Shown piece after piece: positions 35,648 to 45,834 of a stretch of DNA of 64,000 nucleotides. Both the position numbers and the translations under genes were made by a program. The notes below the pieces were generated by a model. That model worked only from the letters and a program-made list of their open reading frames with translations, was not told the DNA's origin and searched no databases. Every line of letters begins with the position of its first letter. Within the stretch, counting starts at the first letter, position 1. The stretch is from Climacium dendroides (Eukaryota; Streptophyta; Bryopsida; Hypnales; Climaciaceae), in assembly GCA_950106755.1 (NCBI GenBank), contig OX467082.1, positions 19,716,001 to 19,780,000 on the forward strand, read 5' to 3'.

Positions 35648-36101
35648 GGGCTTGAGCTATTGAAAGCAATGGAGATGTTGAAAAGTAGGTCACATTCGTA
35701 GTATACACATTTAAATCATGGAAAAAATTGTTATTCCTCCATTATAGTGGAGGTGGAGAAATCCAATAAGATGTAGTGATTGAGAATGTTGAATTCTTGG
35801 TATTTTGTAGCAATGACCTTGATTTCAATTGTTGATAGGAATAGCAGTTGTGAATAGATCCAATCTTGTTAGGGAATCCTATTTTGGTAGGCTCTAGGAA
35901 GAAGAGGAATATAGTATTCATAGGTGATAGAATCATAAAGTATACAACATAAACACACTCAAGGATAGAATGGCACAAGGTTTGTGGAAGAAGCTTTTCC
36001 ATCTTTCTTGAGGTGGACTGTCATTGATTGCACTTCACACAATGTGGTGTGTGAGAGTTCATCTTAAGGGAGATACAAGAGTTTCGTTCTATGAAAATAG
36101 T

Positions 36102-36229
36102 ATGGAGTTTGTAGAACCAAAATGTGCTCCAGTCTTTAGGAAGGACTCTCATAGACTGCATTTCACACAATGTGGTGTGTGAAAGTCCTTCTTAAAGAGT
36201 GGAGCACATTTTGGTTCTACAAACTCCAT
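36102..36229. repeat. 128-bp foldback hairpin
   Basis: Arms 36102-36150 and 36181-36229 are inverted copies with only three or four mismatches, starting ATGGAGTTTGTAGAACC. The 30-base loop contains CACACAATGTGGTGTGTG, itself self-complementary and repeated at about 36034-36051. A third partial copy of one arm lies at 36276-36326. It may be a foldback element or a small-RNA precursor. Confidence 0.85.
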
Positions 36230-36450
36230 GCCCAGCATTTGTGCTATTTCCATTAGAATAGCTAAACAAAATTCATAAAACCAAAATTTGCTCCAGTCTT
36301 TGGAAAGGACTCTCGTAGACTGCATTAATAGTTAGTTGTAGACTATAAGTAGAGATTTTAGTAATATAGATATAGGAAGTTGTAGACCATGAATTATTAC
36401 AAACCAGGTAGTAAAAGTTCCTCATCTTTGGAGATTAAGTTGATCTTGTA

Positions 36451-36690
36451 CAAAGATTGCTTGAAAGGAGAATAAGCATTGGTTGTTGAAGAATGATGTG
36501 AATGATGAGCTTTGGCTAGGATCTGAAGAATACTACAAACCTTAGCATCTAGTTTGTGGTTTATGATATTGTATAGTGATGCTTGGATGTTATTTTTCCT
36601 ATCATTTGTGTGCTTAGATTGTGTACAAAGCTCATCATTAACTTCATTCTTTAAAGACCAATGCTTATTCTCTCTCAAGCAATCTTTTTG
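36451..36690. repeat. 240-bp foldback hairpin
   Basis: Arms 36451-36513 and 36628-36690 are inverted copies of about 63 bases with some mismatches, starting CAAAGATTGCTTGAAAGG. The 114-base loop is unrelated. It lies close to the other foldback. Confidence 0.8.
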
Positions 36691-36699
36691 CAATGTCTA

Positions 36700-37560
36700 A
36701 TACAATCAACAAAGTTGAGGTACTTAACTATCATGAGTGTAATGGTAACAATTGTACAAATGTTCATTCTCAATGAATGCATACAATATGTGTATATTTG
36801 ATGATTATTTTTCAATAATTGGGTTACACTTTCCAATTAATGCACGATTTTTTAGAATTCTATATTTTCATACATATTTTGTATATCAAATGTCTTGCTC
36901 ATTTTGTATTTATGTATGAAAAATTCTCCTCACTTTGTAGGAATGTGTTATAAAACCCTATGAATTCATTGGAATACTCTCATTGCATTGCTTAATTGGT
37001 ATTTATTGATAGAAATTCTTTTACATTTGTAGTTTAACTTCTCTTCACAAACTCCCATTTCACTAGAAAACTCCCATTTTAATGAATATGATGTTATTTA
37101 CTTACTTTCAGGCTAGAAAACAATAGTCAAAGGACAATAGAACCAAAACTCACTAAGGTTGACGAGTCTAAATCATTTTTCTAGTTAAAGTAGCATGTAG
37201 TAGAAGAGCTTCAAGCTCAATATGTTTTTATTACTTTGGCTCAAGATTTTGGAAAAGTAGATGTCCAAAAGATGTTCTCAAAGGTGTTTCTCCAAAATCC
37301 CTCCTTTCCTATAGACATTACAAACTCTTATACAAACTATAGTAAAGAAGTCTTTCTTTTGACTTCAAATGAAGAGGTTGGGGGCACAAAGATTGTGCCT
37401 TCTATAGATTAATAATTACAAGTTGTGTTGACATGCAGTGGTGCCCCATTAATTGAAAAAGGAACTATAGAGTTTATGATTGGCTATTAGATTTAAGACT
37501 AATCTTATTAGGGTTGATGCATGAAGGGTATGGGCTTTTATTCGCTCGTGTTGTAGTTGT
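36700..37560. other. Junction zone between nested DNA and the retroelement's right half
   Basis: AT-rich at first. From about 37100 it may be degenerate coding sequence upstream of the reverse transcriptase, but no domain can be named. The exact insertion boundary could not be seen. Confidence 0.35.
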
Positions 37561-38330
37561 TTTGCTTTCAGATTGGAGGAGCTTGAGGGCTATAAAGGCA
37601 AGCCTATTCTTATTCAATTAAAAGATGATCAACCAATCTTTAGATGCCTTTATCGATTGAATGTCTTAGAGAGAGACGGTGTCTAAATTTGTTGTCGAGA
37701 ATTATTAGCCGCGGATTTGATTGAACTTTCCAATGGCAAATATGCTTGTGCTATAGTTATGCCTTCCAAAAAAGATGTAACTGGCAATTGGACAGAGAAA
37801 TGGATGTGTAGAGACTACCGCCTAGTTAATTGTAAGACCAAATCATATTACTATCCAATGCCAATGCTAGAGGAGATATTTGATGTAGTGGAATTTTCTT
37901 GAGTTTTCAATACTTTAGACATGTAATTTGGTTATCACCAATTGTCATTACTTATAGAAGATCAAATAAAGACAACATTTTGAGGAGTTGATAAAAATGG
38001 CAAGGATCAATTCTATTGTTGGAAGTTTCTTCCATTTGGCCTCAAGAATGCACCAATTGAGTTTTAGAGGGTGATGGACCGGGTTTTGACAGGCCTACCA
38101 TTTGCTAAATGTTGTATTAATGATGTTATCATCTTTAATAGTAGCCCACAAAAGTATGTGAGGCATTTGCAAGTGATATTTGAATGGTCATATAATTGTG
38201 CCAGGGGGTTTGGGAGTGCAACAAGAAAAGGTAGATGCACTACAAAAAATTCCAACATCTATCAATGTGTCACGACTTTAAACTTTTTTTGGTTTGGCAA
38301 ATTACTATCGATGGTTTGTCAAGAACTTTA
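37561..38330 (+). pseudogene. Ty3/gypsy reverse transcriptase remnant
   Basis: Starts with the LEELEGYKGKPI.IQLKDDQPI leader typical of gypsy pol (quoted in part) and continues with ELLAADLIELSNGKYACA, MCRDYRLVNCKT, FGYHQLSL and FLPFGLKNAP. The catalytic YxDD box is CINDV at about 38118-38132, so the first catalytic position and one Asp are lost. Stops occur at about 37684, 37900, 37924, 37981 and 38065. After 38185 a gap of roughly 75 bases removes part of the thumb region and shifts the frame, with VPGGLGVQQEKVDAL resuming in another frame. Confidence 0.92.
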
Positions 38331-39014
38331 GCTTGATTGCCAAGCCATTGACAATTTTCATGGGAAAGGACCAACTATGGACTTGGAACCGTAAGCAACA
38401 ACAAGCTTTTGATATATTGAAGCAGAAGTTGGGTTGAGCTCTTGTACTTCGACAGCTAGATTTTGCTAAATCCTTTCAATTGTACACAGATTAGAGTGCA
38501 ATGGAATTAGAAGTGGTCTTAGCACAAAAGGACAATGTAGGACGTAAATGTCATTGCATTTGTTTTTAGGAGCAAGAACAATGTAGAGTCAAACTATTCA
38601 TCTTATGAGGAAGAAGCATTGGTTGCAGTTTGGGCCATTGCTAACTTTCGACCTTATTTATACAATCAACAATTTACTTTGGTAACAGATCACCAGTCTT
38701 TAAAATGGCTTATAAAATCAAATAAGCTTATTGGTAAGCTTGCTAAATGGACGTTGTTGCTTCAAGAGTATATCTTTGAGGTGGTCCATCTTGCAAACAT
38801 TACCAATTTGAATGTTGATGAACTCTCTCGTAATCCAAGTTCTTCAGAAGAAGACTTGACCAAAGCAAGATGGCATAGAGAATGTAATAGAAAGGTAGTT
38901 CTAGGATGGCATACCATAGTATACCTCACTTTGATGTCATGTTCAACATCCATACTACTTGAACAAGGATCAGATGAAGAATTTGACAAGGCCCAAGTTG
39001 TTAGTGATGTATAG
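38331..39014 (+). pseudogene. Ty3/gypsy RNase H remnant
   Basis: FGLANYYRWFVKNFSLIAKPL (in part) bridges from the reverse transcriptase. The RNase H part has YEEEALVAVWAIANFRPYL, TLVTDHQSLKWL and NLNVDELSRNPS; the Glu and Asp positions typical of the active site are present, and the family's linker follows. The frame at 38619-39014 is open, although stops and shifts precede it. Confidence 0.9.
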
Positions 39015-39179
39015 GAAGACCGTACAGTTTTACACAAGCTTCAATAAAGAAAAATTTCTACACCTATCTCTAGCTTGAAATAAGATAGAGTAGGTCATTA
39101 GGTAGCAAGATTTTGTTAGAAGAACGATTTGTTGTTTTGAATATGGTTTGATAGAACTAGGTGTATAATTCCAAGACCA

Positions 39180-40140
39180 AACCAACAGGTTTCTTTAGTA
39201 CAACAAGTACACAAGGAGCTTGAACATTTTGGCGTGCGTAGGACACATTCTAGGTTACGTAGTCAATATTGATGGACTAATATGTATCAACAAGTCGCCA
39301 TTTATATTTCTCAATGTAAGGTATGCGATTGAGTTAAATGGAGTTTTTACACTTTATTATGTCAACCATGACCTTTGCCCATCATGGGTTTGGGTTATCA
39401 TTGGTCTTTAGATTTTGCTAAGCCACTCGTTGTTACCTCACGTGGAGCTAAATACGCGTTGGTTATGGTAGAACATTTTAGCAAGTGGATTGAACTTGTG
39501 GCTCTACTACAAAATTCTTTGAAGTCGGCAGGTATAGCTTTTCTTAATTGTATTTTGGCACATTTTGGGGCACTTGCTTAGGTCTTGACGGATCAAAGGT
39601 GGGAATTCCTTGGTTCATTTGAAGAATTGTGTACTAAAGCTTTGATAAATCATCGTACTATTTCTAGAGATCACCCTAAGGTGGATGGTTTGGCTGAGTC
39701 AGTTGTCCAAACAGTCGAGTGGGTTGTCCAAATAGTCAAGTGTAGTTTATGAAAATATGGATTACTTCATGGTAGTCACCATAATTGGGACTTGATGTTG
39801 CCATGGATTGCTATAGGTTATCATTTTAGTAGACAAACATCATAGATGTCTTATAGCCCTTACCAGTTGTTATATAGACGAAAGTCAATTCTACTTAGCT
39901 CATTGCAAGAAAAATTAGCTCCAATTGTAAATTTGGATGACCCAATATGTGGTCTCAATGTCTACATAATTAAGTAGAGTTCTTCAAATGGGTCATGCCT
40001 ATGGGCATAGAGAACTTATCCATTGCACAACACCGTGATACTTTACGATATGCTTGCATTCATAGTGGAGCTTATCGGCCTCAATTGAGGAGATTTTTCC
40101 AAGGAAATTATATCTATCTTTAACGTGAGGCACCAACAAC
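39180..40140 (+). pseudogene. Ty3/gypsy integrase remnant
   Basis: The HHCC zinc-binding region has H-x4-H (VHKELEHFG) and CKVC. The catalytic core shows WSLDFAKPL (first Asp), VLTDQRWEFLGSF (second Asp) and DHPKVDGLAESVVQT (Glu), the D,D,E pattern. Downstream are LPWIAIGYHFSRQ, SPYQLLY and a RYACIHSGAYRPQLRRF block. The frame is broken in several places (for example near 39250, 39575, 39750, 39843, 40125). Confidence 0.92.
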
Positions 40141-40324
40141 CCTTGATGTAAAGACAAGGCATACTATTCTTTGCATAAAAGATGTATTGCCTAGTGGTAT
40201 TTTGTTACTTGACAGCAAAGATGGACAAAAATGTCAAGAGCACTCCAAAAATTGTGCTCCATATCATCTTCCTATTGAAGGTTTTGTACATCCAGAATTA
40301 GTTGTTGTGCTAGTTGGCCTTCTA
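40141..40324 (+). pseudogene. Linker between integrase and PHD finger
   Basis: Contains CQEHSKNCAPYHLPIEG, a short Cys/His-containing segment, followed by a Pro/Leu/Val stretch that leads directly into the PHD finger in the same frame. No separate domain named. Confidence 0.5.
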
Positions 40325-40456
40325 TGTTATGTGTGTGGTGAGAAGAAATGAGCAACTACCATGTTATTATATAACCAATGCCAACGTGGATGGTATATGG
40401 CATGCTTGATGCCGTCTCTTTCGGTTCTTCTTTTTGGAGATTGGATTTGCCCTTGT
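40325..40456 (+). pseudogene. PHD finger at the C-terminus of the retroelement integrase
   Basis: A zinc-binding reader module in frame with the integrase tail. Ligands read CYVC (first pair), then YNQC with the first Cys changed to Tyr, then WYMAC where the His is Tyr, and finally WICPCC. The inner order LL-x-x-QC-x-x-GW-x-x-x-C-x-x-P-x-L-x-x-x-x-x-GDW-x-CP-x-C matches PHD fingers. Family knowledge: PHD fingers bind histone H3 tails, often by their K4 methylation state. A stop (TGA) lies in the first loop. It occupies the place where many chromoviruses carry a chromodomain. The match is by pattern, and two zinc ligands are lost, so it is inactive here. Confidence 0.82.
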
Positions 40457-40825
40457 TGCAGATGGTCTTATAATCATGTCATATCTTCTAATATAAATTG
40501 AGGTCTTTTTTAGAGTTGGTCTTTTATATTTCATGATGATGCTATCATTTGGTTAATGGATACTAGTTATGAATTCACAATATCAAGTTATTATGAGGTT
40601 GACCATAGGATTCAACTCCTAAAAATTGTCGAAAGCAATTAAAGATGGGGCTTACATTACACCCAGCCTATAATCCTTTAGCCACTTCCTCACCAACTTG
40701 ATTGGCCTATCTAAGTACCAATACATTGACTTGAATATGTATAGTTGTTGTAGCAATATTATTGAAGGTCATCCCTGACTACGTGTGTATTTGTTCCTAG
40801 CTGATTGGAGGGACTCTTTATCTAC

Positions 40826-40834
40826 GAGGGGGGG
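40826..40834 (+). other. Polypurine tract before the 3' LTR
   Basis: GAGGGGGGG directly followed by TACT and TGAGGGTGTG. This is the expected primer for plus-strand synthesis and fixes the start of the LTR at 40839. Confidence 0.75.
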
Positions 40835-40838
40835 TACT

Positions 40839-41280
40839 TGAGGGTGTGTTTTTTATGCATTCTTGCTTAATTTTGATTGCATATTTGGTGTTAGTTGTGG
40901 CTTTTGATCTGTTGTATGCTACAATCTTCATTCACATGACAGTTGTTATGTAAGGTGACATCAAAATCATTCTACATCAAATTGTAGTGCTAAATGAACT
41001 CTTATAGGAGTTTTTTTTAGTTTTAGATGGATTTCATCCAAATGTTAAAGTTCATCCATCTTAGGGTTGAGTGTTTAGGTGGAAAGAGCTCCTTAACTTA
41101 CATTGTTGTCAAGTCAAGTTTTGTAAGCATTTTTAGAGAGAGTTTTATGTTTAACTTTTGGAGATGATGCTATTCATTTACTAAAGTCTTCATCTTCTCT
41201 CCTACATTTGCACTTTTGAATTCTCCCTTCGTGGAGTGAGAGCCGCTTGACTTTGTGTATGTAGATACAATAGTTTCACA
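40839..41280 (+). repeat. 3' LTR of the Ty3/gypsy element
   Basis: Starts TGAGGGTGTG and ends TTTCACA: 442 bp with TG...CA ends. It is preceded by the polypurine tract and matches the 5' LTR remnant over 341 bases with scattered changes. Many C/T and G/A differences between the two LTRs show that the insertion is old. Confidence 0.85.
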
Positions 41281-41282
41281 CT

Positions 41283-41395
41283 TGAGGATGTGTTTGTTAT
41301 GCATTTTTTCTTAGTTTTGATTGCATATTTGGTGTTAGTTGTGACTTTCGATTTGTTGTGTGCTATGATCTTTATTTACACAACAATGATGTATT
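41283..41395 (+). repeat. Second LTR start, tandem fragment
   Basis: TGAGGATGTGTTTGTTATGC and following about 110 bases repeat the first part of the LTR at 40839-40950 and then stop. It is a tandem LTR fragment, from recombination between LTRs or another insertion of the same family. Confidence 0.75.
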
Positions 41396-42720
41396 TGCCT
41401 ATTTGGATAGTATGATATAATTTCAAATTCAATAGGTTTGGGCTGATGCGAGTATGTGATTGAACTACTTGCAAATTTGAATTTGAATTTGTAAAGTTTT
41501 TATAAGAAGTAGTATTTGAGTTGATATTGTACATGTCTAGGTTGGAATTGATTGTAGTTTTTGATGTATGTGTTGAGGTTGATTATTAGAGTTATGTGAA
41601 TTATATGCTAATTGATTAAGATCAATTGAAAGTCTTAGTTGATGTTTAGCATTAAGTAAACCTTGAGTGAATTTGTAAACTAAAGTAAATTGAGAGAAGC
41701 CGTGATTGTCAAATTGGGAAGAATGTGATTTGATGAATGTTCTTTAGTGCAAATTGGAATATGTGGGTTCTAATTGAGTATTAATGGTGGATTTTAAGTA
41801 TTATTATGTGTAAATCTGCGTTTATGAACGTGTCTTCCTAATAGAAAGTCTTTGGTAGAGTTTGTGATTTTTCAAGTTGGAATAAAGCCATGGTATGAGC
41901 ATTATATAAATAAATTGTGAACAATATGTATTGATTAAGTGAGTTGTTTAGTTGTGTACTAGCTGAAGTTGCATGTCATTGCAAGGATGATCATCATTGC
42001 AGTTTAAGATGAGAATGTAAGTCCAAACAATTAAATTTTTGACATTATATGATTTGAATTTCACTTTATTTCAAAAAATGTATCCAATAAATTCCCCAAA
42101 AATTGACATAACTTTTAAAATTAATTTTGTATCAATTGTGTTAATTGCCTATGGTACCCATCATTTCCACTTTGTCAATTTCCTTCCAAAAGTAGGATTT
42201 GACATATTATAGAGATAATTATTAGGTATAGATAAGTTACACTTATTTGTCACCCTTCTCCAAAACAAATACCCACTTTGCAATATTCAAGGAGGGTTTG
42301 ATTCTAAAGTTGAAGTCTCGATTGAAGTTTACACTTAACAATATATCTTCAAAGCATTAGTGTATTTGTTATTCATAGATATAACATTGTTTCAATCACC
42401 TTAGTTTAAAACCAAGGGCTTTTTGAACTCCTCTGCCAAAGGACAATCAATCGTGACCAATGGAATACAACACAAATACTAAAGGGTGAATCTTAAAGCA
42501 ACCAATGACAAACCTTTATAAACAAAATTGACCAATGGCAACCTTTTGTAAACAATGGACAACCATTAACTATTAGAATAATATGACAAATCTTAGTGTT
42601 TAGGATATCATCTTGTTCAGTTGTCCCTTCTCCTTTTCGTCCAAACATATTAGCTAGAGAGAACACTCTATTAACCATTATATGATTTGTATACTCTAGA
42701 TTTTATCTAGAATTAAGTAG
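41396..42720. other. AT-rich intergenic DNA, nothing recognised
   Basis: No family-like open frame or terminal repeat seen. Confidence 0.4.
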
Positions 42721-42749
42721 AAAAGTTGCATATGTATGTACTATTATAA

Positions 42750-43110
42750 TGAAAAATAAAAAATAAAAAAAATATATTTTTTTAATTTACAAGAAATGAT
42801 AGATAATAAAATTAATTATAAACTATAAAAGTGATTATGTCCTATGAAATAATTCTTCACATAAATGGTCCCATGTATGTGTACATACATATTTATATAT
42901 ATATATATATACTTACAAATATGTATATACAATCTTTGTGTCCATGAAAAGAAGCTTTAGATTATACATCCTTTTTAATTATATAAATTTATAATTGTAT
43001 TATATTATATTTTTTAATATATTATTTTATTATTTTATTTATATTTGAAAATTATTTAATCATTATATATATTATATTATATCTATATCCATATATTTTT
43101 CAAATTGATT
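42750..43110. repeat. AT microsatellite-rich stretch
   Basis: Runs of ATATAT (42890-42912) and TATTATATT/TTTATTATTT. No coding content. Confidence 0.7.
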
Positions 43111-43140
43111 ACGTTATAATTGTTGTGATTTATAATGAAA

Positions 43141-43401
43141 TGCCACATTTAACTACTTTTGAACTTTTGAAAGTCCAAAATTAATATTGGTCAGCAGGAA
43201 AAAAAATTGATCATCTAAAGATAATGCAAAACATCGAGAGCTCAATGCAAAACATCGGGAGATTAGTAAGAAACATCGGGAGATCTATGAAACATCAGAA
43301 GATCTATGAAACATCGGGAGATCTCCCGATGTTATTATGTAAAGATCTCTGGAATTTTGTCCAGAATTCAATGAATAGTCCAAAAGTAGTTAAATATGGC
43401 A
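43141..43401. mobile_element. 261-bp MITE with internal AACATCGGGAGATC repeats
   Basis: Inverted ends TGCCACATTTAACTACTTTTG and CAAAAGTAGTTAAATATGGCA differ at one or two bases over 21. The middle (43225-43330) carries five copies of AAACATCGGGAGAT(CTATG). The last ends in the palindrome ATCGGGAGATCTCCCGAT. No clear target duplication was identified. Confidence 0.75.
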
Positions 43402-44865
43402 TTGAACTTATTACTATAAAAAATTGCTTTGTAAATATCCTCATCAATGAATAATCATTAATGTAATCATTAATATTTAATCTACTTTTACAAGTTAATA
43501 TTATTTTATAAATATTATTTATTACATTTGTATTTCTAATTCTATGATCATTATATTATTATATTATTATTTTTATTATTACTGATAAAATTAAAGTTTA
43601 AATTAATAATAGAACTTTGCTATTTTCTACGCTACCAATGAGCGAACATTGAATTATTGAAGGTGTAATGGGTTTCATTAGAGACCTTGGTAGTGAAAAT
43701 TGTGAATGTAGGTATTTAGAAAGAATGGTCCTTGGAATAGGTTGCAATCCTATGAAGAACCAATATGCAATGAAACAAAGAAAACAAACAAAGTGCAAAG
43801 CCACAATAGTCATAGAAGTGAGTTAATTAAATACACCAATGGTAAAAGTAGCTTTCATTAAAAGTGATCATTGTTGAAGGTTAAATTTTACTTCCCCAAT
43901 AAAATTTTAAATCTTGTAAATAGTTTTTTTATAATTCTAAACAAAAGCATTTGCAGGGTAATTATAGCAAAAGTCACAATAAATTTATTTCATTTTCCAT
44001 CTCAATGTAGTCCATCTTAGTATATTTATTCTAAAAAATTCACTATTTTTTCTATTTTAATAGATGGATTGATGTTCATTCAAGAAACTTTCATTCATCC
44101 TATTTTTATTAACTCTAGAACCCCTAAAGTCTAAGTATGTGCACTAATTGTATATTTTATTTTTTGTGTTTATCCAAGATATATCAATTTCTTTGAGTGT
44201 TGTAATAGTCCTACTTTATTGTTCATGAATATGGAAATTTGGATGTCGGTTACTATTGTGTGACAAATAGTTTGTTTTTGCATTCAGAAATTGAACTTGA
44301 GTTTATTGAGTTAGCATGTGAATTGGACAATTTGTAGAAGAGTGGGTGAGTATGCTCAAATGGGATTTACAAAATGGTTATCCAATTTTGTGATGAGCCA
44401 TTAATGAATTAAAGATGTTGGGTTATAGATAAATTGTGATTTGATTCATTGGTAGAAGTCTGGTTGTAATCTTGCATTGGTAATGTGAAATGCAAAGTTG
44501 TGAATTTGGACTTAGTTTTTAAATCTTGAAGTTATGTTGTAATGAGACTACTCATCATAGAATTGATTGGGTTTTGTCATTAAAATTAAGTTAGTATTTT
44601 TATAAGAAATTCCATTGGTGGAGTGAGCATATATTGCAGGGAGATAAACTAGTTCTCATTTAATGGAGTATTGAATGTGTGGTCTCTACAATCAAGTATT
44701 GTGATAACAAGTTGTTAGAGAATTCATGCCGTGTAATTCCTAGCATGAGCTTTTAGAACTTAGGTTACCTAGAACTGTGGTTTCCTTTAATTAAGCCTCA
44801 TTGTTCATTGATCAAAATTAACAAATTGTTTTGATAGTGTGCAATATAAATAATCAAAAGAGTGT
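43402..44865. other. AT-rich intergenic DNA, nothing recognised
   Basis: Short frames only, no terminal repeats or RNA signatures. Confidence 0.4.
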
Positions 44866-45080
44866 TAGCATATGAGCATAGAATCTCTAGTCTATAAGCT
44901 TAGGAATCTATATTATAGACACTTTCTATGGTTATAGGTGTTTATGTTACAGGTACCTATGCTATGAATTCTTTCTATATTATAGTATATCTATAATATA
45001 GTTACATATGTTATAAATACCTTCAAATGATTGTAGATTCAAAGCTCATAGGCTCATATCTCTATGCTCATACTATAGCA
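44866..45080. repeat. 215-bp foldback element
   Basis: Ends TAGCATATGAGCATAGA and the complementary TCTATGCTCATACTATAGC. The interior is rich in self-complementary CTATATTATAG/TATAATATAG motifs. Probably a MITE. Confidence 0.65.
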
Positions 45081-45834
45081 TTTTTGGTTCAATGACTTTG
45101 GCCTTGGCACATTAGTGAGGTCATGAGTTCAAATCCAAGCATTGGCAGGGTACTTACCACCATAATTCATCCAATTGTTGTAGGAGGTCAAATGACTTCA
45201 TGATCATATGATGATCTGAGAGGTTTTAGGAGGAAGGAACATGTCTATTCTTTATAATAATTGGGTCTATGTCCTCATGGACTAATCAAGGATGAAATTT
45301 GCCATCTAAGTCCACTAGACTTACATAGTTTAGCCATTCCTAAGGAACTCTTCATTCATGTCATCTTCCAGACGAGAATTACCCTTCTTCTCCAAAGTTG
45401 TAGAGAAAATATTATATTGGTATAGGTGTTATACAATGTATGCATATGTTTAGTTTTGCATAGTACACAATGGAAAATGAGTTTGTACAATACCCAATAT
45501 AGAAAATCTCCATGGTTGTATTCATTTTTGTGAAAAACGACATTTGCTAAAACAAACGAGTAATTCACAACATTGTTCAATTAGTATGGGTCTAAAATCC
45601 CTAAGCTATTGGAGCCGAGGTCAACTAATCCCCTTCTCATCTCCCCAAAGTTGTTCCAAGAGTGTACCGTATGTAAAAAAAATAGAACCCCTATTTTGTA
45701 CCTAATTAATTTATCTACTACACCTACCTTAACTAATACTAGTGTGCCCTATGTCGCCACAATCAAAACAAAAGTAAAAGTAATATTCTAATTTTTTAGT
45801 TCATAAAAACTTCAAAATTCAATAACTTTCACAT

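Larger units (their letters stand above)
9574..41280 (+). mobile_element. Ty3/gypsy retrotransposon with DNA methyltransferase and PHD finger, split by nested insertions
   Basis: Directly repeated LTR sequence lies at 9574-9930 and 40839-41280. Between them, in gypsy order, are gag (11.0-13.0 kb), aspartic protease (13.0-13.5 kb), a C5-cytosine methyltransferase (13.8-14.8 kb), reverse transcriptase (37.56 kb on), RNase H (38.6 kb), integrase (39.2-40.1 kb), a PHD finger (40.3 kb) and a polypurine tract (40826-40834). About 22 kb of unrelated DNA between roughly 14.9 and 37.4 kb splits the element, so left and right parts are joined here by inference from order, orientation and shared LTRs. 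All coding parts carry stops. If the two halves belong to one insertion, the original element was about 9-10 kb. Confidence 0.8.

Noticed and set aside
45081..45250. Second tRNA-like SINE (B-box-like GAGTTCAAATCC near 45124)
   Set aside because: No convincing A-box at the right distance and no tail; adjacent to a foldback element that could explain the boundary.
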